Source: Acidimicrobiaceae bacterium (GTDB taxonomy: Bacteria; Actinomycetota; Acidimicrobiia; Acidimicrobiales; Ilumatobacteraceae). From it: DNA of 33,988 nt. Shown here in pieces: positions 7,836 through 15,986 of the stretch; position 1 is the first letter of the stretch; each line of letters starts with the position of its first letter. Location: positions 1 to 33,988 of the forward strand of contig JAHEDX010000018.1 of NCBI GenBank assembly GCA_024641005.1, read 5' to 3'. The position numbers and the translations under genes are program-made. Under the pieces are notes generated by a model that saw nothing but the letters and a program-made list of their open reading frames with translations, did no database searches and was not told the origin of the DNA.

Positions 7836-9224
7836 GTGCATTACGAGCGATTGACGGCGTTGGACGCGACGTTCCTGCGCATCGAGACGTCACACGAGCC
7901 ACAGCACGTCGGATCGTTGTCGCTGCTCGAAGGGGCGCCGCTGCGTGACGGGTCCGGCCGGATCCGGATCGACGACCTGCGGGCCCACGTCGCCCGCCGA
8001 GTGCACAAGGTCCCACGACTGCGCCACAAGGTCATGGAGGTGCCCTACGACCAGGGACGCCCGGTATGGATCGACGACACCGGGTTCGACATCGAGTACC
8101 ACGTGCGCCTCACGGCGCTGCCGAGACCCGGCGACGACGAGCAGCTCTCGGCGTTGATGGGTCGCCTGCAGTCGCTGCCACTCGACCGGGCCCGACCGCT
8201 GTGGGAGATGTGGTTCGTGGACGGCCTCGCCGCCGACGAGGTCGGTCTGATCATCAAGACCCACCACTCGCTCGGCGACGGCATCGCCAACGTCGACCTC
8301 GCGCTGACACTGATCGATCTCGAACCGGCCCCGGCACCCGACGACGACCCGCCCGAGTGGCATCCGCGACCGGCGCCCTCCCCGAGGCGACTGCTCTCGG
8401 ATTCCATCGCCGAGCAATGGAGCAGCCCGCTGCGGTTGGCACAGTCGGCGGTTCGCACAGTGCGCGATCCTCGCCCTGCGCTCACCACGACCACCAACGC
8501 ATTGCGAACCGCGGCGAGCTTCCTCTCCAAGCCCGAGTCGGCACCCTGGAATCGACCCGTTTCGGCACATCGCCGCTGGGTCCACGCCGATGTACCACTC
8601 GATCTCGCCCGCGCGGTGAAAGAGCAACGGTCCGTCACACTCAACGATGCCGTGCTGGCGGCGTGCAGCGGTGCGCTGCGCGACTACCTCATCGAGCACG
8701 GCGAGGTCTCCGACGGTCGGGTGCTCAAGGCAATGGTTCCCGTCTCGCTGCGAAACGACGACGAGCACGGCGACACCCTGGGGAACCGGGTCTCACTGAT
8801 CGTGGTCGACCTCCCGGTCCACGAACCCGACCCGGCGACGCGTCTCGCCCAGATCCACGCCAGCACCACCGAGCTCAAGGGATCAGGATTGGTCGACGGG
8901 GCGCACACGATCACCGAGATCGCCGACAGCATTCCCCCGCTGGCGACCACGCTCACCCGATTCGTCAGCCGTCAGATCCCGATGAACCTGGTGATCACCA
9001 ACATTCCCGGGCCACCGATCCCCTTGTACCTGCTCGGAGCACAAGTACTGCGCACCTACCCCTACGTCGAGGTGATCGACCAGGAAGGCCTGACGATCGC
9101 GGTCGTCTCATACGAAGGGCATCTGTTCTTCGGAATCACCAGCGACCGAGACGTCGTGCCCGATCTGGCCGACATCGCCGCCGGCATCGAGCACCACTTC
9201 ACCGCCCTCCTCGACACCCCCTGA
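7836..9224 (+). CDS. Wax ester synthase/diacylglycerol acyltransferase (WS/DGAT)
   Basis: The 462-residue protein starts 'HYERLTALDATFLRIE' and carries the HHxxxDG active-site motif as HHSLGDG (His143, His144, Asp148). Other family marks are 'LPLDRARPLWEMW', 'TLNDAVLAACSGALR' and the C-terminal 'NIPGPP'. It condenses fatty acyl-CoA with diacylglycerol or a fatty alcohol to make triacylglycerol or wax ester, at the inner face of the membrane and on lipid droplets. The GTG at 7836 has GAGGAGG five bases before it. It converges on the alpha-glucan phosphorylase gene, with a hairpin repeat between the two stops. Length is normal for the actinobacterial family. Lipid preference cannot be told. Confidence 0.93.
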   Translation: MHYERLTALDATFLRIETSHEPQHVGSLSLLEGAPLRDGSGRIRIDDLRAHVARRVHKVPRLRHKVMEVPYDQGRPVWIDDTGFDIEYHVRLTALPRPGDDEQLSALMGRLQSLPLDRARPLWEMWFVDGLAADEVGLIIKTHHSLGDGIANVDLALTLIDLEPAPAPDDDPPEWHPRPAPSPRRLLSDSIAEQWSSPLRLAQSAVRTVRDPRPALTTTTNALRTAASFLSKPESAPWNRPVSAHRRWVHADVPLDLARAVKEQRSVTLNDAVLAACSGALRDYLIEHGEVSDGRVLKAMVPVSLRNDDEHGDTLGNRVSLIVVDLPVHEPDPATRLAQIHASTTELKGSGLVDGAHTITEIADSIPPLATTLTRFVSRQIPMNLVITNIPGPPIPLYLLGAQVLRTYPYVEVIDQEGLTIAVVSYEGHLFFGITSDRDVVPDLADIAAGIEHHFTALLDTP

Positions 9225-9243
9225 CCCCAATCACCCGCCCCCA

Positions 9244-9307
9244 CCACCCCGTTCTGTTCAGCATCCTGCAGACCCGGTGCTGCAACTTGCTGCACAGAAC
9301 GGGGTGG
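9244..9307. repeat. REP-like hairpin element, copy 1 (possible bidirectional terminator)
   Basis: Outer arms CCACCCCGTTCTGT (9244-9257) and its exact complement at 9294-9307 enclose about 36 bases that include CTGCAG and an inner AGCA...TGCT pair. It fills the gap between two converging genes. A related element occurs at 33611-33664, sharing CCGTTCTGYTCAGCATC and the closing CAGAACGG. Position and shape suggest a shared terminator or a dispersed repetitive palindrome. There is no poly-T tail. Confidence 0.65.
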
Positions 9308-9315
9308 GGTGGGGG

Positions 9316-11304
9316 TCAGCGGTGTTGGGTTGCGAGCATCGGGCCGTAGAGCGTGCGCTCGTAGTCGGCGACCATGCGAGCCGCGGTGACCAACGGGCCG
9401 AGCGTGCGCCAGTTGTGGCGCATCCGGTCGACCCACGCCGCACTGGGGTGGCCACGACCGTCGGCGTGGAACTCGGCGGCGATCTCGACCAACAGCGCGA
9501 GCGTCGATGCCGACTCGTCGTCGTCGCGGACATCGTCGACAACCGCGTCCGACGTCGGGATGTCCCAACCATTGCGACCGTCGGACATCTCGGCCCACCA
9601 GCCATCGAGGATCGAACAGTTGAGCACACCGTTCAATGCAGCCTTCTCGCCACTGGTACCCGACGCCTCGCGCGGCCGCACCGGGTTGTTCAGCCACACA
9701 TCACAGCCGAAGTACATCGCTCGGGCCACCGCGATGTCGTAGTCGGGCAGAAAGCTGAACCGCTGATTGGCGGCCGGCGTGTGTCCGTAGGCGACGATGT
9801 CGGCGAGCAGGCTCTTGCCGGGCACATCGGCCGGGTGCGCCTTGCCCGCGAACACGAAGTGCACCGGACGGTCGTCGTCGGCCAACAACGCCGCGAGCGC
9901 GTCGGGGTGGCGCAGCAGCAGGTTGGCGCGCTTGTAGGTGGCGAAGCGGCGGGCGAAACCGATCACCAACGCATCGGGATCGAGCGTGATGTCGGCCCGG
10001 TCGGCCAGCAACTCGGCCAAGGGAGCTCGGGTCACGGCGCGGCATTCGGTGATCGCGTCGGCGGACACACCGTCGATGTTCGACCACGCCGTCTCGACAC
10101 CCCGGTCCCATCCGTCGCCGAGACGTGTATCGAACAGATCCTGCAAACAGGGGCTCACCCACGTGCGGGCGTGCACACCATTGGTGACCGAAGTGATCGC
10201 GCTGCCACCCGGCACCATCGCAAACAGTCCACGGCTGACCTCGCCGTGCAGCTTCGAAACGCCGTTCGCACGCGACGCGACATGGAGACAGAACGCGGCC
10301 ATGTTGAAGACCTCGGTGCCGTCGTGAGGATCCTCGCCGAGCGCCGCCAACGCATCGATCGAGTCACCCCATGCCTCGCACCACGGCCGCAGATGGGGAT
10401 CGACCAGCGACCGGGGGAACCGGTCGATACCGGCCGGGACCGGCGTGTGCGTGGTGAACAGCACGCGCGGCTTGACCAACTCGACTGCTCTGGCCAACGT
10501 GGTCGCGCCACCAGGGGCGCGCGCCTGATCGAGCAGGGTGAGGGCGAGAAAGCCGGCGTGGCCTTCATTCGAGTGGTACACACCCGGCTTCCAGCCCATC
10601 GCCGTGACGGCACGGGCGCCGCCGACACCGAGGACGAGTTCTTGTTCGAGCCGGTGCAACTGATCACCGCTGTAGAGACGATCGGTGATGGCTCGATCCT
10701 CGGCCGAGTTGACGGGCAGGTCGGTGTCGAGCAACAGCAGCGGGACACGCCCGACGGCGAAGCGCCAGACCTTCGCCGAGACCAGCCGGTCGGCGATGGG
10801 CACCTCGACGACGATGCCCGTGTCGACGCACCCGAAATCGGTGGGATCGTAGGTGCCGATGTGCTCGGCCTGCTGGCCGTCCTCGATGTACTGGCGGAAG
10901 AAGCCGTGACGGTAGAACAGACCGACGCCAGCCAGCGACGTACCCAGATCGCTCGCCGACTTGAGGTGATCGCCGGCCAGGATCCCGAGGCCACCCGAAT
11001 ACTGCGGCACCACCTCGCTGATGCCGAACTCGGGCGAGAAGTAAGCGATATCGGGGCTGACGACGGCAGTCTCCATCGTCTGATCGAGTGCAGCAACCTG
11101 GCTCGCGACGGCGGAAACGAAATCCCCGTCATCGAGCAGTGCGTCGAGTTGCGCGTCATCGAGCGCCTTGACGGCCTGCACCGGATGAAGGTCGACGTGT
11201 GCCGTCGGCAACGCCGAGAACAGATCGGACGTGCGGTACTGCCAGGTCCACAGATGATTTGAGGCGAGGGCGCCGAGGGCACCTCGCAGAGCGATGCGAT
11301 CCAC
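9316..11304 (-). CDS. glgP: Alpha-glucan (glycogen) phosphorylase, GT35 family
   Basis: The protein (662 aa from GTG 11304) releases glucose-1-phosphate from glycogen or maltodextrin using pyridoxal phosphate. Visible marks are 'YFSPEFGISEVVPQYSGGLGILAGDHLKSASDLG', 'NEGHAGF', 'TTHTPVPAGIDRF', 'TNGVHARTW' and the cofactor site EASGTSGEKAALNG, whose Lys554 should hold PLP. The open frame extends to a GTG at 11436, but those 44 codons use many AT-ending codons and lack family similarity, whereas GTG 11304 has TGGAG six bases upstream. Even the longer form (706 aa) is shorter than the roughly 850 residues usual for actinobacterial and Thermus enzymes; the missing part is C-terminal, after the PLP site. 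It sits downstream of a methyltransferase gene. Activity remains likely since all central motifs are present. Confidence 0.87.
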   Translation of the reverse strand: MDRIALRGALGALASNHLWTWQYRTSDLFSALPTAHVDLHPVQAVKALDDAQLDALLDDGDFVSAVASQVAALDQTMETAVVSPDIAYFSPEFGISEVVPQYSGGLGILAGDHLKSASDLGTSLAGVGLFYRHGFFRQYIEDGQQAEHIGTYDPTDFGCVDTGIVVEVPIADRLVSAKVWRFAVGRVPLLLLDTDLPVNSAEDRAITDRLYSGDQLHRLEQELVLGVGGARAVTAMGWKPGVYHSNEGHAGFLALTLLDQARAPGGATTLARAVELVKPRVLFTTHTPVPAGIDRFPRSLVDPHLRPWCEAWGDSIDALAALGEDPHDGTEVFNMAAFCLHVASRANGVSKLHGEVSRGLFAMVPGGSAITSVTNGVHARTWVSPCLQDLFDTRLGDGWDRGVETAWSNIDGVSADAITECRAVTRAPLAELLADRADITLDPDALVIGFARRFATYKRANLLLRHPDALAALLADDDRPVHFVFAGKAHPADVPGKSLLADIVAYGHTPAANQRFSFLPDYDIAVARAMYFGCDVWLNNPVRPREASGTSGEKAALNGVLNCSILDGWWAEMSDGRNGWDIPTSDAVVDDVRDDDESASTLALLVEIAAEFHADGRGHPSAAWVDRMRHNWRTLGPLVTAARMVADYERTLYGPMLATQHR

Positions 11305-11451
11305 GTACTGCTCCAGAGGGTCGATTTCAGGAACTGCTGAACCTATCGCCTCCTCGATCCCACCGTTCCCGAGACGCGACCATCTCCACCGGTCCGCAAC
11401 GTGCTCAGTTCCCGTTGCCCGTTGGGCGTCGTGCACCCACGGTCCGCGGGT

Positions 11452-12246
11452 CTACGCCGGCGCCCTGACCGCCCACGCCCGGGCGGTCAGCTCGACGACG
11501 CCTCCGCCCAGCTGGTCACGCAAGAGCCGTCGTAGGCGTTCACCGGCATCGGTGGACAGGCTGGCGAGATAGCCGGGTGCGGGCCCGGCCCCCAGGGTGA
11601 AGGGGTGCCAGAACGCCTCGAAGTCCGCGAACCGGGTCGGTACCTCGAGGGCAACGACCTCGACATCCGAGTAACCCGCAGACTCGACCTCGTCCTCGAG
11701 CGAACCGGCCGTACAGAACGGGAAACGGACCGCTTCGTCCAACCCGCCAGCAGCAGCGTCGAGGGCAGCAGCCGCCTTCCAGAACGCATCGATGAATCCG
11801 ACGCCACCGCCGGGATAGTCCCAGACGTAGAACGACACGGTGCCACCGGGTCGCGTGACGCGTCGGAACTCGCGGAGGGCGGCGATGCGATCGGGCACGA
11901 AGTTGTAGGCCAGCGCCGATGTCACGACGTCGACAGTGTCGCCGGCGGCCGGCAGATGCTCCGCAGTGCCGACCTCGAACCGGGCCCTCGGGTCCGTCAC
12001 GATGCCGGCAGCATGACGCACGAATCCGTCCGACGGATCGATGCCGATCAGCGAGTCGGGTGCACACCGTTCGATCACTGCCGCCGACAAGGCACCCGTG
12101 CCGCACCCGACGTCGAGCCAATCGAGGCCGGCGGGCAAGTCGAGCCATTCGAGGAAGGCCCCGGCGACAGCGCCGCTCCATCTGCCCATGTACTCGTCGT
12201 AGCTGCGTCCGGCGCTCCATGCGTCGTGCTGATCGGCCTCGTGCAT
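11452..12246 (-). CDS. Class I SAM-dependent methyltransferase
   Basis: The 264-residue protein has the SAM-binding motif I 'LDWLDVGCGTGALSAAV' near residue 42, the acidic end of strand 2 'LIGIDPSDGFV', then 'FEVGTAEHLP' and 'LREFRRVTRPGGTVSFYVWDYPGG', matching the Methyltransf_11/UbiE-like fold. The C-terminal half, with 'FADFEAFWHPF', is the substrate-binding cap and gives no clue to the substrate. The ATG at 12246 is preceded by GGAGGG about eight bases upstream. The phosphorylase gene begins 147 bp downstream, or 15 bp if its longer start is used. It is divergent from the DUF4389 gene, sharing 161 bp. Function beyond methyl transfer is unknown. Confidence 0.87.
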   Translation of the reverse strand: MHEADQHDAWSAGRSYDEYMGRWSGAVAGAFLEWLDLPAGLDWLDVGCGTGALSAAVIERCAPDSLIGIDPSDGFVRHAAGIVTDPRARFEVGTAEHLPAAGDTVDVVTSALAYNFVPDRIAALREFRRVTRPGGTVSFYVWDYPGGGVGFIDAFWKAAAALDAAAGGLDEAVRFPFCTAGSLEDEVESAGYSDVEVVALEVPTRFADFEAFWHPFTLGAGPAPGYLASLSTDAGERLRRLLRDQLGGGVVELTARAWAVRAPA

Positions 12247-12407
12247 TCGGTGCCCTCCGCGTCGGTGACGAACTCTAGACCGGCCAGCTGGCCTCGATCG
12301 GCTCGACCCCGGGAGGGCCGGCGCAGCAAACGGTCAGACCCCTATCACTGGCTTGTCTGCGCCGCGTGCACCATGATGGTGGTCGCGCTCCGAGGAGGCC
12401 ATTCGAC

Positions 12408-13013
12408 ATGAGCAACACGACTACGAACGCCGACACCGCCTATCTGGTCGTCGATTCACCCTACGAGCTGGCGAGATGGCGACCGCTGGTGAACTGGGTG
12501 CTGTACATCCCGCACTTCCTCGTCCTCTACGCGCTCCAAATACTGGCGCGGGTGGTGTTCTTCGTCTACTGGCTGATGCTCATCTTCACCGGCAAGCTGC
12601 ACCCCGGCATGTACGGCATCATGGCGATGTACGAGCGCTACAACGCCCGAGCAAGCGGCTTCCTGTTCGGCTATTCGCAGACCTACCCAGGGTTCGACTT
12701 CGACTCCGGGCCGGCCGACAACAACTCGTACCCACCGGTGCGATTGACACTTCCCGAGGTGCCGGAGTCGGTCAAGCGATCCGCCGCCCTCAATGTATTC
12801 CTGGCGATCCCCCACTACATCGTCGTCGCGATCTTCGGGATCGGTGCCATGGCAGTGGCGATCATCGGCTGGTTCGCCGTGGTGTTCACCGGCAGGTGGC
12901 CTCAGGGCATGCGCGACTTCCTGGTGCGCGTCAGCAACTACTACTACCGGGTCTGGGCCTACGTCGCGATGGTCGACAACACCTACCCGAAGTTCGGGCT
13001 ACCGGCGGCCTGA
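12408..13013 (+). CDS. DUF4389 integral membrane protein (two internal repeats)
   Basis: The 201-residue protein contains two related units: 'RWRPLVNWVLYIPHFLVLYAL' to 'FTGKLHPGMYGIMAMYERYNARA' and 'SAALNVFLAIPHYIVVAIF' to 'FTGRWPQGMRDFLVRVSNYYYRVWAY'. Each has a paired membrane segment, an IPH motif, then FTG and a basic amphipathic helix, which is the DUF4389 pattern. No activity is known for the family. The ATG at 12408 has GAGGAGG at a 9-base spacing, which excludes the upstream GTG/ATG candidates. It converges with the DUF333 lipoprotein gene, the gap containing a 13-bp tandem repeat. Expected location is the cytoplasmic membrane. Confidence 0.87.
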   Translation: MSNTTTNADTAYLVVDSPYELARWRPLVNWVLYIPHFLVLYALQILARVVFFVYWLMLIFTGKLHPGMYGIMAMYERYNARASGFLFGYSQTYPGFDFDSGPADNNSYPPVRLTLPEVPESVKRSAALNVFLAIPHYIVVAIFGIGAMAVAIIGWFAVVFTGRWPQGMRDFLVRVSNYYYRVWAYVAMVDNTYPKFGLPAA

Positions 13014-13051
13014 CCGCGCTGCGTCACCCACGGATCGCCGGTCGCCGACCC

Positions 13052-13103
13052 AGGTGAGCCAGTCGGGTGAGTCGGTTGGGTGAGTCGGTTGGGTGAGTCA
13101 GTT
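13052..13103. repeat. 13-bp tandem repeat overlapping a stop codon
   Basis: Three head-to-tail copies of GGGTGAGTCGGTT begin at 13065, 13078 and 13091 (the third with one change), preceded by a decayed copy at 13052-13064. The third unit contains the stop codon of the minus-strand lipoprotein (13098-13100). It lies between two converging genes. Slippage here could vary the gap without harming either gene. Confidence 0.8.
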
Positions 13104-13460
13104 GCCGAGGCCTTCGGCGCGGTAGTAGTCCCACGCGTCGACCACCGAACCGTCGGGTAGCTCGCACATCGGTTCCGGCCCCGACACGGTGCCACCCTGC
13201 TGCTCGCAGAACACCGCTGCGGGGTTCGCCAGGCCCGCACCGGCACCGGTCTCGGTGCGGTAGTAGTCCCACGCGTCGACCACCGAACCGTCGGGTAGCT
13301 CGCACATCGGTTCCGGCCCCGACACGGTGCCACCCTGCTGCTCGCAGTACACCGCTGCGGGGTTGGGGATCTCCGGGCCGTCGTTGTCACCGCCGCCGCA
13401 CCCACCGGCCAACACAAGCACCGATGCTGCGGCAATCATCGTTGCCACACGTGCTTTCAT
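13098..13460 (-). CDS. Small lipoprotein with two DUF333 modules
   Basis: The 120-residue precursor has a lipoprotein signal peptide ending LAGGC with Cys21 as lipid anchor, then two modules of the form NPAAV(Y/F)CEQQGGTVSG...CELPDGSVVDAWDYYR, the pattern of DUF333 (often annotated 'putative hemolysin'). The modules are identical apart from one Tyr/Phe change, joined by TETGAGAGLA. Each has two cysteines that probably form a disulfide outside the membrane. The start at ATG 13460 gives a standard signal peptide; the frame extends further upstream without sense. Most family members carry a single module. No function is established; the 'hemolysin' label has little support. Confidence 0.82.
   Translation of the reverse strand: MKARVATMIAAASVLVLAGGCGGGDNDGPEIPNPAAVYCEQQGGTVSGPEPMCELPDGSVVDAWDYYRTETGAGAGLANPAAVFCEQQGGTVSGPEPMCELPDGSVVDAWDYYRAEGLGN
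13119..13364. repeat. 108-bp tandem duplication within the DUF333 lipoprotein gene
   Basis: Copies at 13119-13226 and 13257-13364 are identical at 107 of 108 positions; the sole difference turns a Phe codon into Tyr. The copies are 138 bp apart start to start, so the unit including linker is 46 codons and keeps frame. The near-identity, including third positions, indicates a very recent duplication or ongoing gene conversion. Confidence 0.93.
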
Positions 13461-13598
13461 ACCTCGATCATCCGCCCGGCGACCGACGACCGCAAGGGCC
13501 TCCGGTCCACGACCTGGACCCAGAGCGGTCGCCGGTCGCACGCCGCGGGTGGGGCCGGCCCCGACCACGTCGGACCCGGCCCCCAAGCCACCAGAAGT

Positions 13599-15953
13599 TC
13601 AGCCGGACAGCACCGCCAGAGCGGCGACCGCCCCCTCGGCCAACGGCTTCGCGACCGAGCCGTCGGCCGGGTTGAGGATGTGCAACCCGGTCACCAACGC
13701 CAGATTGTTGCCCGACCTGACGAGGATGATGTCGGTGTCGATCGGGAAACCACCCGCTGTCCCGAGCACCGCGTACCCGGGCGACCCGTCGCCGTAGCTG
13801 CCCAGGTCGCGAGTGACATAGCCCAACTCGAGGGCGGTGCCGTCGGCCAACGCGCTCGTGAACGATGCACACTCGGTGACCGCCTGGTCGTAGCGGCCGA
13901 CGATGACATCTGCATCACCATCACCGAGCTCGTACACGGTGACGGCACCGAACGGACCCAGCGTGGGGTCTCCGTCGTAGTGCTGGGTCGTGGCCGAGAT
14001 CGGGGTGATGCCCTCCAACGTGACGATGCCGGGGCACAGCTCGGCGAGCGGTGCGTCGGTGCCTCCCAACGTGAGCGCTCCCGGGGGCGCCGGCATCGCG
14101 GCGAGTACGTCGTCACGAGACGGTGTGCCCTCGGGCCCGGTCGGAGCCAGGGTCGTGGTGGTCGTCGGAACGTCGGGGAGCTCGATGAAACCCGGCGGGA
14201 GGTCAGAGAGCGGTTGCGCCCCCTCCAACCACGTCTCGTGCCACCACACGCGGCCGCTACCGCGCCGCGCGCCGGCTTGTCCGTCGGGGTAGGTGAACTT
14301 CTCGAGGCCTCGCATCTCGGGAACGGTGAGCACCAACGTCGAGCCGGAGGCCCACCAGTTCACGGGCATCGCTTCCGCGGTGATGCGGCTGATCTCGGCT
14401 GCAGCGGCCTTGCGGGCGGCAGGGTCGACACCACGGAGGATCTCGATCTGGGCATCGATCTCGGGGGTGTGGAAGTTGGTCCAGTTCAGCACCTCACCGT
14501 CGCCGTAGCGGGTCCGGAAGATCTGTAGCGGATCGTCCTCGTTGCCGTCCGCCCAGCAAGCGATCTGGAAGTCGCCCTGGAAGAGCGGTTCGCTGGTGGT
14601 GCCGATCACCTTGGTGATGTAGCTCGCTTGTTCGGTCGTGCGGAGGTCGACCTCGAAACCGATGTCACCCCACTCCTGCTGGAAGAGCTGAGCCGTGTCG
14701 AGGTTGGCCGGGTCGGTGTTGCAGTCGTAGGTGAAGCTCACCGGCTCGCCGACCGCTCTACCGTCGCTGCGGTCGGGGTCGTTGACGTACTCGTCGGCGA
14801 GCCGAACCGCTTCGTCGAGGTCGTACGTGGCATAGTCCGCGCCGGCTGCCTCGTCGTACCATGCGCTGGTCGTACTGAAGTACTGGGTGCGGACCACATT
14901 GATGCCGGACAGGTTGGCGGGACGCAGCGCGGTGGCCTGCTCTGGGTCGAGCGCGTGAGCAGCGGCGCGCCGGATGCGCACGTCGTCGAAGGGCGGCACA
15001 GCGGTGTTGTAGATGTTGAGGCCTGCTCCGTTGCCGATGTACTCGTAGGGAACGAACCCCTGGTCGACGAGCGCTTGACCACCGGCGGGGCCTCCCTGCG
15101 TGGTGACCTGCAGGTCACCGGCCTCCAAGCTGGCGAGTCGAGCGGTGCCGTCGGGAAGCACTCGGAACCGGATGCGATCGAGGTAGGGAAGTGTTCCGCC
15201 GTCGGGTGCGCTGCGCCAATAGTTCGGGTTGCGAACCACGACCACCTCCGAGTCGCGGGTCCACGACTCGAACATGAAGGGGCCGGTCCCGACCGGGTGC
15301 TCCACCGAATCCTCGGGGCCGAACGCACGGGCCGCCGTCGGTGAGAACACCGCACCGGTCGAGATGCCCGCGAGGCTCTGCTCGAACGCCGGGTCAGGAC
15401 CCTTGAGGGTGTACTTCACGGTGTACTCGTCGAGCGCTTCCGCGCTGACGACGGTGACGTTGGAGGCGAACGGGCCCTCCTTCCACAACGCGACCATGTC
15501 GACCGCTGCGGCGGCATTGACCGCTGTCCCGTCCTGGAACAGGATCCCCGGGCGGATCTTCATCGTCCACTCCGATGCGTCGTCGTTGGGGGTCGCGCGC
15601 TCGGCAGCGATCATCGGAACGACCTCACCGGTACCGGTGAGATCGAACCAGCGGTCGTACAGCGCGTCCATCACCAGGAAGCCGGCCGAGAACGCTGTCT
15701 CCGCGCTCGGCGGGTACCAGCCCGAGCTCTCGGCGACGATGCCGACGCTGATCTCACCGCCGCGGGTGATCTCGTGACCCGTGTCGTCGGGTGCCGGCTG
15801 GGTCGTGGCCGACGAGATGTCGGCGACCGTGGTGGTCGCCGCATCGTCGACAGCCCCGGTGTCACCACTCGAATCGTCGTCGCCACCCGAGCACGCCGTG
15901 GCCACCACAGCGAGGGCCACGAGCGGTACGAGCGCCCGCATCGATCGTTTCAT
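13599..15953 (-). CDS. Peptide/solute ABC transporter binding lipoprotein with extra C-terminal domain
   Basis: The 784-residue precursor has a lipobox (VVATAC, Cys21), an acidic Thr-rich tether, then a family-5 solute-binding domain from about residue 65 to 590 with 'TMKIRPGILFQDGTAVNAAAAVDM', 'HPVGTGPFMFESW' and 'VPPFDDVRIRRAAAHALD'. A Pro/Thr linker (about 595-615, PTTTTT) leads to a second domain of about 165 residues containing two cysteines, resembling the secreted sensor-type domains of actinobacterial lipoproteins. Family-5 proteins normally end near residue 550-600, so the extra domain is unusual. It is the last gene of an operon with two permeases, 33 bp after the DppC-like gene, with AAGGAG before the ATG. 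Probable cargo is an oligopeptide or similar; not determinable. Confidence 0.87.
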   Translation of the reverse strand: MKRSMRALVPLVALAVVATACSGGDDDSSGDTGAVDDAATTTVADISSATTQPAPDDTGHEITRGGEISVGIVAESSGWYPPSAETAFSAGFLVMDALYDRWFDLTGTGEVVPMIAAERATPNDDASEWTMKIRPGILFQDGTAVNAAAAVDMVALWKEGPFASNVTVVSAEALDEYTVKYTLKGPDPAFEQSLAGISTGAVFSPTAARAFGPEDSVEHPVGTGPFMFESWTRDSEVVVVRNPNYWRSAPDGGTLPYLDRIRFRVLPDGTARLASLEAGDLQVTTQGGPAGGQALVDQGFVPYEYIGNGAGLNIYNTAVPPFDDVRIRRAAAHALDPEQATALRPANLSGINVVRTQYFSTTSAWYDEAAGADYATYDLDEAVRLADEYVNDPDRSDGRAVGEPVSFTYDCNTDPANLDTAQLFQQEWGDIGFEVDLRTTEQASYITKVIGTTSEPLFQGDFQIACWADGNEDDPLQIFRTRYGDGEVLNWTNFHTPEIDAQIEILRGVDPAARKAAAAEISRITAEAMPVNWWASGSTLVLTVPEMRGLEKFTYPDGQAGARRGSGRVWWHETWLEGAQPLSDLPPGFIELPDVPTTTTTLAPTGPEGTPSRDDVLAAMPAPPGALTLGGTDAPLAELCPGIVTLEGITPISATTQHYDGDPTLGPFGAVTVYELGDGDADVIVGRYDQAVTECASFTSALADGTALELGYVTRDLGSYGDGSPGYAVLGTAGGFPIDTDIILVRSGNNLALVTGLHILNPADGSVAKPLAEGAVAALAVLSG

Positions 15954-15986
15954 GTCGTTGCTCCTTCCGTGCGTCCTGGTGAACGC

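Noticed and set aside
9244..9307. Insertion-sequence remnant or attachment site
   Set aside because: No transposase, flanking target duplication or tRNA gene is present; the hairpin form fits a REP-like element or terminator better.
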